Below are positions 9,829 through 21,348 of a DNA stretch of 64,000 bases, piece by piece; the stretch's first letter is position 1, and every line of letters begins with the position of its first letter. The stretch lies in assembly GCF_000182925.2 (NCBI RefSeq), contig NC_026501.1, positions 9,093,917 to 9,157,916 on the forward strand, read 5' to 3'. The DNA comes from Neurospora crassa OR74A. Its lineage: Eukaryota; Ascomycota; Sordariomycetes; Sordariales; Sordariaceae. The position numbers and the translations under genes are program-made. Below the pieces are notes generated by a model. The model saw nothing but the letters and a program-made list of their open reading frames with translations, did no database searches and was not told the DNA's origin.

Positions 9829-10382
9829 TGAGACGGGAATTGGGAGTGGTTTTTTGTTGTTTGGGATTTATATGTAGTATTTGTTTGCAATGAACTTTGG
9901 AAGCGTAGTAAACACAGGTGATTCTTCACCAGCGGTTATGGGTTTTGTTGGGACCGTGTCATTAGGTTAGGTTAGGCTAAGTAGTAAAAGACAGTTGAAT
10001 AAATGGATGGCCTATTACTAAGTACCTACTTATGTATGTGATAAGATAAAAGCATCATCAAACAAACTCTCTTTCTACGTGGAAACAAAATCAACGAAGT
10101 GAAGCGTGGTTTTATCTAGGAAGAGAACAAGTGTATCTAATATTTAAGTCTCCCATCCACTTACTCTCGTGAATTGACACCACGAGAAGGAACGGGAAGT
10201 GTGTTATCATCTACCTACTTACCCACACCATGTGGAGGTGTTGTATTGATACCTAGGTAACTACCAAGATCTAGGATGTTACATTTTCAAAATTAGTCCT
10301 TCATCCATCCATCCAATCTTTGTTTTCCCTATTTTGACCCCCTTTTTGCTTTGCTGTATTCCAGCAACACAACACTGAGCGA

Positions 10383-10885
10383 ACACTCCAACACTCCAAC
10401 AACTGTTCGCCAACAGTTTGGTAAGTCTTTGGCAATTCTTTCGTAATAGTTTAGAAATAGTTTGGTAATAGTTCAGCAAGAGTTTGGTAACTCTTTGGCA
10501 ATGAACTCTTTGGAAATTATTTGGTGACAGTTCAGCAACATTTCAGCAATACTGTAGCACAACACTTTGATAATACTTCATTACTTTAATATTTCAACAA
10601 TAGTTTGGAAACACTTTATTACTTGAATGCTTGAACAAGAACTTCAGTAACACTCCAGCAATACTTCATCGACACTTTAGCAACGCTTCAGAAATCCTTC
10701 AGAAATCCTTCAATAACACTTTCGGTAATACTATCGCAATACTTTGATGCTTCAAACAACAACACCACTTCGCAAACCCTTCAGAAACGCTTTAAGTGAA
10801 CACTTTAGTGACACTTCACCAACATAACACTCCACCACCAACACTCCACCGACGCTTCACCAATACCTTACCAACAACACCTGAA
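10383..10885. repeat. Degenerate 11-bp minisatellite
   Basis: More than 30 consecutive units of 11 nt with approximate consensus AAYASTTYRGY, for example AACAGTTTGGT, AATAGTTCAGC, AACACTCCAGC and GACACTTTAGC. Some units carry insertions of 1-5 nt. The left half favours TTTGGT/TTTGGC endings and the right half TTCAGA/CTCCACC endings, as if the array drifted in composition along its length. I do not recognise it as a known element. Confidence 0.85.
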
Positions 10886-11022
10886 CACCCATCAAGTAAA
10901 TACCCCCTTCCCTCACAATCAGTTTCGATCAATCAACCTTGGGGAAAAACGGTTCATAAAGTATACCATAAACAAATACCATACATGAATGCTATGTAGC
11001 CACAAAACGCCCAGAGAAAAGG

Positions 11023-11065
11023 AAAAAAAAAAAAAAAAAAAAAAAAAGAAGAAGAAAAAAAAAGC
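11023..11065. repeat. Poly-A / GAA tract
   Basis: A run of about 25 A followed by AAG-type interruptions and another A-run, in the convergent gap 3' of the transporter gene. Confidence 0.9.
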
Positions 11066-11248
11066 ATAAAACTCCGCTTTCCCAAGCGCCCGGCTGGCTG
11101 TGTATCTGATATCATATCAAGCAAAAAGAATCCGTCAAGCCGTAACAAATATCCATATCCGGGCATGCATATTTCCGTTGCCATTTTCCATCCACCATTC
11201 CCATGAGGTACTCTTCCATTTCCTTCGTATCCGCCTTCTTTTGCGGCT

Positions 11249-11281
11249 GTTGTTCGTTCGTTCGTTCGTTCGCTCGCTCGT
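11249..11281. repeat. (GTTC)n microsatellite
   Basis: About eight tetranucleotide units, the last with T to C changes (GCTC), in the 3' flank of the transporter gene. Confidence 0.85.
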
Positions 11282-11489
11282 TATGAACTACCATATATAG
11301 TGACATAGTGCCTTCATTTGGCCCGCCATCCTTCTTTCCTTGCCTCTTGTCTTTCTTGCCGAATGTCGGATTGGCTTGACTTCTTTCATCCTTTCATTTT
11401 GAGACTCCATCTTATGCATTTCTTTTTCCACTTCAGGTATAGGACAAGAGCAGTTCAGTTCAGTCCACTTCAGCCCAGTCCACTTCCGT

Positions 11490-13410
11490 TCAGTTCGCAC
11501 TCCACTCCCTCGTACTACTCGTCGTACTCGTCGTACCCGTCCCATTCCCATTCCCCCCATAATAAGCAAACGCCCCCCTCGCCTCCTCCTCCAACAACTT
11601 TCTCTTGATGCCCCTCGACTGCACCCCCACAAACATGACCATCACCACCCCAATCAGCAATCCCGCGGCCATCAGCCCGACATTAACGGGGACCGGATCC
11701 CCATTGAAAATCTCATGCAACAGGTAATCCAGACCGGACTGACTGAAATTAAACAGCCCAGCAAGACAAATAATGGTCCCGTATACTTTGCCAAAGGTCC
11801 TAAACCCAAAGACTTTGGCGCTGTAGTCGGATACGGCAGTATAATAAAAGGGTCGGTACAGGACAAACAGGCAGACGTTGGCGTAAGCGGCGAGTAGCGA
11901 GTGGGGGATGATTCCCAGGATGCCGATGGTGGTGGCGGTTGCGACGAGGGTGACCAAAACGGTCAGGGTGGAGGTGCGGTCGAGGATGGCGCCGATGAAG
12001 GGGATGGACAAGATGCCGCCGAGAGGGAGGGCGAGGTCGAAAAAGTCGTTTACGCGCTCGGCGAGGGCAGGGGAGGAGAGGAGGTAGGTGTATTGCACGC
12101 GGATGGTGGCGACGAAGTAGTTGATGCGGGTCATTTGGACGACTTTGTGACTTGGTTTTTAGTAGGGACATTGGATGAGAGGGGGGGGGGGGGAAAACCC
12201 AAGAGGAGGGGGGAAAAAACGTACCGGTGAACAAGCAAATAAGGATGAACCAAGGTGACTTAATCTGCTCCCAGGCGGTATAAGCATGCATGACGCCCCA
12301 CACGCCCGAAATCTCGTTCTTGCGCTCTTCTTTCCTGGCCTGCTTGTCCGCCTTGGTGGTTCCGAGCAACTCCTGGATACCCGAGACCACCTCGGCGCGG
12401 TGCTGTCTCTCCTCTTCGTGAAGCAAGGCGGTCTCCTCGTCAATCTGGTCGTCGTAGGGTTCCATTTCTGCGGGGATGGGCTCCTCAATTTCCTCGACTA
12501 GTTCACCGACGGTCTTGTAGGATTGTGCCGGCATCAGGACGAGTTGAATGACGGCGATGGCGGCGGGGACGATCAGGTAGGCGAGGAAGAAACTCTGGTG
12601 GCCAAAGGTTTCGTTGGTGCGTTCGTAGATGATGCGGTAAATCAGAAACAGAGCGCTGGAAGCGTCAAAGGCGCCCGTCAAGAGGGCGAGAATCAGGCCA
12701 GAGTTCTTGGGGAAAGCATTGGACAGCTGGAAGGACGAGATATAGGTAAAGGGTCCGCCGAGGGCCAGGAAGAGGTATCCGAAGAGCAGGCCGTCAAAGG
12801 GTAGTTGGTTCTCGAAGGACATGCATAGGGCCCCGATGGCGAGGCACAAGGCTCCCAGCAGGCCGCAGACACGGGGACCATATCGATCGAGGATGGCGCC
12901 AATGGGAAGGGCAGCAACGTTGGTGGCGACGGCGGCCGCGGTGAACATGAAGTTTAGGTGGATCTCAACGCATGTGTCCTCGCCGATAGCGTCCTCATCG
13001 TTGGGGTCGACGCGGCAGACGTCTCGGTAGGCACCCTCTCGTTTTAGAACGGGCTTGATGGCGGCATAGCCAAAGACGATGCCGGCGGCAAAGAGGCAGT
13101 ATATGACGGCAACTACGACTTGGACTAGATGGAGAAGAAGAAGAGACATATATACCTATGGTCAGCATATACTCTCATGGGTGGATACACTGTTGGGGGT
13201 TAAAGATGACGTACGCGTTCTCTTCCACCTGGGGACCTCAAAGGCACCTACGGCCTGGATCTGTTCCAAAGCTGGAGGATCCCATGATGACGGGAGAGGG
13301 TTGAAGCTGATCTTGCGAGCTCGAGTCGAGGCATCCGAGCTTCGCCTGGATCGGTTCTCTGTAAGGAGGGGAGCAAAGGTCTCCAACGAGGAGACACGGT
13401 TTAGAGACAT
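11490..13410 (-). CDS. fmp42: Major facilitator transporter, Fmp42/SLC43-like
   Basis: A multi-pass membrane transporter, probably for amino acids or a related solute by analogy with SLC43; the substrate is not shown by sequence. Start ATG 13410 is the first in-frame ATG. Exons on the minus strand are 13410-13215, 13124-12225 and 12142-11490. The introns are 13214-13125 (GTACGT donor, GCTGAC branch, CATCTAG end) and 12224-12143 (GTACGT donor, CAAAG end, containing a C13 run). Phases match exactly and give 582 residues. Landmarks: an N-terminal basic, serine-rich tail; GIVFGYAAIKPVL in the first helix; DRYGPRVCGLLGAL, an MFS loop motif; a long charged cytosolic loop between the two six-helix halves (EELVEEIEEP to KQARKEERKNE); then a second half starting near MTRINYFVATIR. 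The second half also carries the repeat motif GAILDRTSTLTVL. Confidence 0.85.
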
Positions 13411-16125
13411 GACGAAGACGGTAGAAGGGAACAGAGGGAGAGAGACGGTGGAGCTGGAGGGCTCGAGGGTCTCACGGTTCCCTTGTACACGGCCACGATG
13501 AAGCAAGAGAGGAAGAGGACGAGTGATAGATAGACGAGGGTAACCCAGAAGTTGGGGAGGGGAATATGATATTTTTTTTATGAAAATTTAAGACCGGCAC
13601 TGGCCTAGCTCGGCGTTGATCGCGGCCGAATAGGACAAGAAGTGACGTCGTTGAGGTTGCAGGATGTCCGCGGGGTGGGAGATAGGCCAGACAGAAAAGG
13701 AAGCTATTTCCTACCTACCTTATCTTGAGGAATATTGAGACGGGTCAAGATGTAGCAGATATGGAATTGAAGCAAAGCAAAAGTAGAAACGAAACAGGAA
13801 ACTAGAGTATATTCAACAGGGTGGCTGTGGTTGAGACAAATCAAGATCCTTTGACACATAAGTACTCGCATACCTACAATGGAACTCGACCTTGGCGTCT
13901 TTTTCCGTCACTTGACGTCTCTCTACCTCTCACCATCTACCAACCAGCCTCTCTTCTCACGAACCAAACAAAATACAGTAAGGTAAAGTCAATTGACAAA
14001 TCCCTTTTCGTGGAGGACAGAAATCCGGGGCTTGTACATGTGTGCTCCCTGATCGTTGATATCTTGGATAAGCAGTGTCAATCTGTGTTCGGGAGGAATT
14101 GAAGTCATGCAGCATAGTGCCCTAGACTAGACATATTGTTGGACGTACGTCAGGTGATTGATGGAATCCAGGGCAGTGTAGCGTCCAACAACCCCGCTGC
14201 GAAATCCAGGCCGTGGCCATGTCTACCTTACCGTCTGGGCGTGCCATCATTAGTTTCGAACCACCATTGCACATGCACCGCAACTCTCACCCCTGCAGGC
14301 AGGAACTTGATCCAAGGAGAAGATGGAAACCTGCCCGTTCGCTTGGTTCCGACCACCCATACATGAGTTCTGATAAACTGATGTAGGTGAAGAATCCGAC
14401 AGCGGAAGAATGGGCAGCTTTGAGAGTCAAGAACGGCCGGGATAGGTAGGAATGGATAAATATCACCATCCTGAATTCAATATTTTGGTGTTCTTGGTGT
14501 TTCTGTGAAGCCTGGAAGTCGCCTGGGACCGTGACTTGGACTTGGCCAGACACTGCAGACGGGGAACGGGACCTAACGGAAGCTGCGGCTGCAGCGATGG
14601 CGCAAGCAAAATGGAAACTGGGTGGAACCAGAGTGGGACTTCCCGGCCGGCCCCGCTCCCCCGGTTGGCCGAGCCGTCGACCGCGAGACTTTTATGTTTT
14701 GGAACACAGCATCACCGTGGTAAAGAGAAGGTGGTGCGACAGCATACATAGGTAGTAGGTTGCTTGTCTCAAATATTACAACTTGACAAGTCGGCTGCTT
14801 GAAAGGTACTTGAGAAGCATCTTGGTGCTTCAGCTTAAGTGGAAGCAACTGTAGCACTCATCACAGTCGTCACATGCACCGGCATCCAATGTGGTGAACC
14901 TAACCCAGTACAAACATCATGTACATATGTACAACTTGTTCTCCTTCAGAACCAATGAAACGCCAAATTATCTCTTGTTGGAACGGAGAAGAGAGTGAAG
15001 AGAGAGAGCACTTGTAGCAACTCCCCTGCCCCTGGCCTAATTGTTTAGGCGCTTTGGCCAGGACAGCCCGGGTTGCCCCGCCATCCACATACCTACCTAA
15101 TCAGTGATCAATAACAAACTGCGGGGGGGACTTCTTCATCCACAGCTCATCTCCCCCAGGATACCACAAGACGCGTGTTGTTCTTCAGTCAACTCAAAGA
15201 CAGATGGGTCTCACGAGATTGCATCATGGCTTCACCAGCAAATAGTCCGAGTCCTCTGACGCCTGTGACAGAAACCTCTTTGACGAGGCCTGGGCATGAA
15301 CAGCCCGAGAGGATCCTGATTCCTGACAGGCTGAGCTTGGGTGGGCGCTTGCAACTGCTCTCGTCCAATCAAGCCCCCCATCTCCAGACTCATAAGCGCT
15401 GCCATGGGAGGCCATCCGAGGCCAATCACAGCTTGTCTTGTTGCCCTAATGGGATGCCCAACTCCCCTCGTCAAGCACTTTATACACTATCTGGATGGTA
15501 CACGACAAGCGAGCCCGACTGCCGCCCACGCCGCCCTCAACCAACTGGCTTGAAGCCTGACTTTCCCTCAGTCTAGGTGACCCTTTGCCCCTGGTCTGTT
15601 TCTCCATCAAGCAAAGGGAAGTAAGTGCCTGGCGCCGCCCATGTGCCAGTCACCTAGACTAGTGTAGTGTGGCCTGCACATATGGCCGCATATTGATCAC
15701 CTTGTTCCCGGTCTGGCCCTTCTTTTTTTTTTTTCTGATACGAGACGCTCTTGTTTCAAAACGTCCATCTTCAAGTCACTTTTTGTCTTGGTTTGGCTTG
15801 CTTCAGTTGGAAAAGCGACTCGGTTGTGACAGGTTGAGCGCAAGAGGTTGTCGTTGTTACTGTGTTGATCTTCTTCTTCTGTCTCAGTTCAGTTTCCTTT
15901 TTCCGATCATCACCATCTTCAACACCAAGGAGGGGTAATCACGAACCCCTTCGAGAACTCCAAACGAATATCCGGAAATAATCCACGCTCGATCAAGAGT
16001 GACAAGAGACCGTCTGTCTACCCGAATCCTTCGACACACTCCGAAACAACGCCAGTCCGTTGTTGCGCATAGCCGCTCTCCCAAAAATAACCACCACTCC
16101 TTGCCAGATAGATCCATCCGCCAAC
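13411..16125. other. Divergent intergenic region, transporter / WW-PhoD gene
   Basis: 2.7 kb with two outward promoters. Short open frames exist on both strands (the longest 133 codons at 15175-15576), but none has recognisable domains, a clear start context or codon-like composition. A T13 run lies near 15722-15734 and a CT-rich stretch precedes the plus-strand gene. I saw no tRNA or other RNA gene. Confidence 0.65.
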
Positions 16126-17496
16126 ATGTCTCGATCCCGCGGTGTTCCTGATGAGGAACTCTTCATCAGTAGGCCTCGCCCTTCGGATGAGGACTGCGAT
16201 AGTCCCACCGTTGAACCTCTGAGAATCTTCAAGCCCATGAGCCCCAAACTACCCGGTGCCGCCGACAAGGCATCTGAGAACCGCTACAAGTACCCCGCCC
16301 CGCCAACATCGTCGGCCGCGTCAGCCTCAGCTTCCAAGCCGTCCATCGCCCCTTTACCCGGCCTCCCGGGCCTGCCTCCGCTGCCATCCTTCCCTCTCCC
16401 GCCCGGAGCTTCGAGTTCGGCTGCCCCTCTCCCGTACCCGGACGACGACCTCTCGCGACCTACACAGGCCTCCAAGCCAGCCCGAGCCCCATACCCCGTC
16501 GATGATGTGCGCAGGCCTTCTCCCGCCTCCAGCACGGGGCGCATCTATAGCCCTCCTCCGGTCTCCTCGAGCCCCCAGCTACACAACGATACCACTCCGC
16601 GGCTGAACATAAGTCCCATTGAGAAGAAGCCAGGGTTGGCCGACAGACGCGGAGCTGTCCCCAAGCCTCTACAGAGTCCCGATAGTCCCAATGGGGATGA
16701 CCTGTTTGCGAAGCCCTTGGGTCGGCCTCCCCAGCAGCCAGCCCTTCAGCCAGTTCATCCTGCGCAGAAAATCTCCAATGCCTATCAGCAAAAGCCTTAC
16801 TACCCTCCTCCCGGAGGTGGCAATGTTCGCATGAACTCGGAGCCCAGCATTGCCCGTATCTCTTCAACGGCTTCCACTTCGACCACGAGGGCCAGCCGTG
16901 GGTCGCCTCCTCCTCCCGAGACGCCCATTGTCGAGCCGGGTGTGGTTCCAGGAGGCGGAATCGAGGCTCGCTATGCCGCTGCTGGTATTTCAGGGACCGC
17001 AACCCTCACGAGTCTCCAGGCACAAACTGCGCAAAGTGCGGCGGCCCAGTCGCGTCTGGCGCAATATGGTGGGCAGAGACCTCCATCTCAACCGCAACAG
17101 CATAGCCAGCATCCCGCGCTCGCTCAGTCCCAGCAGCAGCAGCAACCTCAAGCGCAGGCGCAACCACCTCGGCCTTGGACTCCGACCGAGACTCCGGATC
17201 AACAACCGTTCGGCCCCCCTACCGTCTACCAAGGCGATGCCGTCGCTCAGAACCCTCAGCCAGCGAGGCCCCAGCCCCAACAGCAGAATAGCTTCAACCT
17301 TCCCAAGAACCCCGAGCCCGTGAGTAATGCGCCGGCTGGATCCAGCCTCCAAGTGAGCGTTCTGGAGCAGGACTTCCAACGCATGCAGGCTTCTACTCCT
17401 CCACCGGCCTATAGCAGTGTCACTCCCAATGCTTCTTCGAACTACCCAGCCGAGAAACAACGGCCGGCCCAGACACATCCGGCCACTGCCAGCACC

Positions 17497-17527
<31 letters not shown>

Positions 17528-20115
17528 GCCACAGCAACAATGCCACTCCGAACCCAACATCTCGTCCAGCAACAACTGCATCTGGCAGCAGTAGCCGGCC
17601 AGTTAATACTGCCTCTCCGGCTCCGGCTTCATCCATCCACAAGCCCAAGCCCGTTGCTGTGGCTGCTTCCCAAACCCCGGCCCAACAGCATCCCGGACAC
17701 CCGGCCTTTGCCAATGAGCCCCAGCACCCGGCTCAGGTTGCCCACAATGTCGGACATCCGGCCCTGCAACACACGCCGTCTCTCATGGCTTCCACCCAGG
17801 CGCCGCCGCCGTTGCCTGAGGGCTGGATTGCCCATCTCGACCAGAACTCGGGTCAATACTATTACATCCACTTGGCCACCCAAGCCACGCAGTGGGAGTT
17901 TCCCAAGGGCCCCAACCCCATCAGCCACGAGGCGGCGCCCTTGTCTCCCACGGCGTCAACCTACGGCAACCCTCTTGCCTCGCCTCTTCTCGGCGGCAAG
18001 ACCGGCCTGGCCTCTCCCATGTTCCACCCCCAGACCCCCGGCTATGCCGAGAGCATCATGACCGTCGCCTCCGCCGCGCCCTCTGGCTTCACTGGCCCAC
18101 CCCCCAGCGCCGGCGTAGACATGTACAAAATCATGCCCACCAACGGCGTCTACTTTGGCCCCTACCTGCGCTACGTCAACATGGACTTGGAGAAGGGCGT
18201 CTGGCACGGCAGCATCCTGATCGTCACCGACGCGCCCCAACCGCCCACCATCCACATCCACCTCAGCGTCGACCTCTCCCCGAACCCGCGCCAGCTGATC
18301 CCGCATAACATCTGGACGCACCAGCGCTGGGTGTTTTACAAGTACGACATGGACCTGCAAATGTCCGAGCACGGCACCGAGCGCTGGACCTACGCCGTCA
18401 CCTCGCACCTGGGGTGCACGCGTTACGAGTTCATTGTCGCGGGCCGGTATGAAACCGGATGGCGGATGATTGCGCACTCGGGGAATGACTTTGCTCCGTC
18501 GACGAACCAGAACGAGCGCGCAAAGCTGGGCGGCGTGGGATTCATGTGGAAGGATATCCTGCAGAAGAACGTCGAGTGCGGCGGCTTTCATGTCCAGCTG
18601 GGTCTGGGCGACCAGATTTATGGTGATCGGCTCTGGCGCGAGGTGCCTATTCTCAAGCAATGGCTTGCTATCGCCGGGAGAGAGAACCGCAAAAATGTCC
18701 CCTGGACGGCGAGACACGAGGAGGATGTAACGCATGCTTACTTCCACTACTACACAAGCCACTTCGATCAGCCGTTCATGCGCGAGGCGTTTGCGCAGAT
18801 TCCGCATGTCTTGCAGATCGATGATCACGATATCTTTGATGGGTTTGGTTCCTACCCGGAGTACATGCAGTCGTCGGCGATTTTCAAGAATATCGGGCGG
18901 ATTGCGATTGATATGTACCTCCTCTTCCAGCACCACACCACCGTTGAAATGCTGCGCAATGTCAGTTCGGATATGGACCTCTTCACCATCACCGGCGCCG
19001 GCTGGCATTTCGTCAAGTACCTCGGCCCAGCCGTTGTGGTGGTAGGACCCGACTGTCGCTCCGAACGCACGCAGACGCGCGTGATGGCTGGTCCCACGTA
19101 CCAAGGTCTGTTCCCCAAGGTGGCCATGTTACCGCCTAGCGTGCAGCATTGTATCTGGATGTTATCTGTGCCCGTGGTCTACCCACGTTTGGAGACCGTC
19201 GAGACGCTAGCGAATACGTTTGCGACGGGCAAGAAGGCGGTTAACACGACGTATAACTTGCTGGGTAAAGTGACGAGCTCGGTGGCGGGTGTGGTGGGAG
19301 GAAAGGAGGTGGTGGCGCATGGGTTCAAGGAAGTGAAGAGGGCAGTGGGCAAGAGCGGACTGATGGGTAATGTGCTGAATCAGTTTGGCGAGATCGATAT
19401 CGCGGAGGAGCTGAAGGACTTGTGGACGCATGAGAGCAAGGATCTGGAGAGGACGTATTTGATTCGGACGCTACAAGGGATTGCGCAGCAGAAGGGGATC
19501 AGGATGACGTTTTTGTCTGGTGGTATGTTTCTTCCCCCTTTATGTCTCCCTCCCCCTTCCCATGTCATGCACTTGATAACTAACTTGGATAAAACAGACG
19601 TCAACTCCGCCGGCGCCGGCCTCCTCCACGACCCCTCCCACCCCTCCGACCACAAAACCATGTACCAACTCATCACCTCCCCCATCGTCGCCGCCCCGTG
19701 CTCTTCTTATCTCCTCAAAGCTCTCCACTCGGGCTCCAACTCCAACAAACTGCTCTACGTGCCTCTCAACGGGCACAAATCCACCCACGAAGTCTCCGAC
19801 ACCAAGGAAGACATGATGGAGATCTTCCATACCGATGCGAGCGGCGCAGCAAGGGAGTACAAGAAACTCATGGCGCGGAGGAATTATGTCGCTATTGTGG
19901 CTTATGATCCGGACGCAGGGGTCAATATGGGCATGGGGATGGGAGGACTACAACAAACTGGGTATGCGGCGAGTGTGCATAGTGGGGGGTCTAATGGAAG
20001 TGGACTGAATAAACTTAGTCTGGCGGTGGATTTTGTGGTGCAGGGCGATGGGGCGTTTACGGCCACGACCAAGTATGGGCCGGTGATTGTGCCGCATTTG
20101 GAGTATGGGCATTAG
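16126..20115 (+). CDS. WW-domain and PhoD-like phosphatase-domain protein
   Basis: Predicted cytosolic metallophosphatase-like protein of the fungal PhoD-related family; substrate unknown. Start ATG 16126 follows a clean AACATG context. Exons are 16126-19522 and 19598-20115; the intron 19523-19597 has a GTATGT donor, AACTAAC branch and AACAG end. Spliced length is 1304 residues. The first 560 residues are disordered (Pro/Gln/Ser/Ala, poly-Thr, poly-Asn). A WW domain lies near residues 562-595 (LPEGWIAHLDQNSGQYYY, then TQWEFP). From about residue 665 to the end is the PhoD-like domain, with GLGDQIYGDRLW, a DDHDIFDGFGSYP metal-binding region, a GPDCRSERT stretch and a later NYVAIVAYDP segment. 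Retaining the 75-nt intron would keep the frame and insert 25 hydrophobic, Pro-rich residues. It lies alone, far from its neighbours. Confidence 0.85.
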
Positions 20116-20502
20116 TTTTGTTTTTGGGGGATTTGAGGCCAAGGTTTAGGTGAAGGGGTAGTGAGGATGTTGCTGTCTGTTCTTGCTGTCTGTTGGATAT
20201 CTTGGATATAGCGAGGAGGAAGCGTCGTGACAGCTTTTTGGTCTGTTCTATCCTGTTCGGTTCTATTCTGTTCTATCCTGTTTGTTGTAAGACGATCTGT
20301 CGGCATGTCTTGTTTTGAGATGATAATCAACTTCTTTTTATATACCAAGTTTTCTTTTGTTCCATTTCAATTTCAAAATAAAAGAAACTCTTCACTTCAA
20401 GTCGATGTCGGCAATGTGTGTTCTGTTCTGTTCTCCTTCACTGGCATAGGTAGTGGTATGCAAGAGCAAGTATACACTACCTACGTAGCCGGGTAGGTTT
20501 AA

Positions 20503-20580
20503 TGACTGGCTGACTGACTGACTGACTGACTGACTGGCTGGCTGACTGACTGACTGACTGACTGACTGACTGACTGACTA
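20503..20580. repeat. (CTGA)n microsatellite
   Basis: About 19 tetranucleotide units with occasional CTGG variants. The minus strand reads as a SQSV-type repeat frame, which is an artefact of the repeat. Confidence 0.9.
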
Positions 20581-20692
20581 ACTGACCGGCTTTGAGACTC
20601 GATTACTTGCCCACTCACCGAATATTTTTTTTTTTTTCTTCTTTGTCTCCTATTATGAGTCGTGTTTCTTCTTGGAGATGGTCGGTCTCTGA

Positions 20693-20693
<1 letters not shown>

Positions 20694-20739
<46 letters not shown>

Positions 20740-20750
20740 TAAGCAAGCAA
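20694..20750. repeat. (GCAA)n microsatellite
   Basis: About 14 units with one GTAA variant. All frames over it are repeat artefacts. Confidence 0.9.
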
Positions 20751-21310
20751 AGCGTCTCTCTCCCAACTAAGTCTTGCAAACTTTAGAGCAAGCTTACTGA
20801 GGTTTCCCATAACTAAGTATAGTACCTTGCTCAAACCACGGAAAGAGGTATGTAGGTATGTATTATTACACTGGCCTCATGCAATCCTTGTTTTCAACAA
20901 GGTGCGTTAATAACCGGTCGGATAATGGGTGTGTATATTTATTACTTGTTGATTTGTTCAAAGTTGGTGGGGGTAGGTACAGGTAGGTAGGTAGGTAGGT
21001 AGGTAGGTAATGATGTTGATGTTGATGATGGTAATGGGCGGGATGTTGTTTGTATTATTCATTTCCATCATATCATTCTTGTTGTCCTCCTTTCTTTTCT
21101 CGCACCCCGGCCACCCTTTAATTTTTTTTTTTATTTTTTTCTTGTTTTGTCTGTTTCGTAACACAAATAAATGACTTCTCATTGATTCCGTCCTCAAGTC
21201 TTTCTTTCTGCTTTTCTGATAGAAGTGACTGAATAGGACTGAACTAACCAAGCTACTACCTACCTCTAGGTGACTGGCGTGGGTTCGATCATGAATGAGG
21301 TCATTAGGTT

Positions 21311-21348
21311 GGGCTGGGGCTGGGCTGGGGCTGGGCTGGGCTGGGCTG
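21311..21348. repeat. (GGGCT)n G-rich repeat
   Basis: Seven G-runs of three or four bases separated by CT. This could form a G-quadruplex on the plus strand, though no function is indicated. Confidence 0.75.

Larger units (their letters stand above)
9829..11489. other. Convergent intergenic region holding a minisatellite
   Basis: This 1.66 kb lies between two genes pointing towards each other, so it holds only 3' ends. The first 500 nt are AT-rich with TAGGTA-type steps. A degenerate 11-bp repeat fills about 10383-10885 (separate entry). After it come a long A-run and a GTTC repeat. No convincing gene is present. Confidence 0.75.

Noticed and set aside
15175-15576. 133-codon plus-strand frame
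   Set aside because: The ATG is not in a notable context and the product is unremarkable; overlapping frames of similar length on the other strand suggest chance.
21286-21300. Possible tRNA B-box (GGGTTCGATC)
   Set aside because: No matching A-box, acceptor stem or cloverleaf could be built around it.
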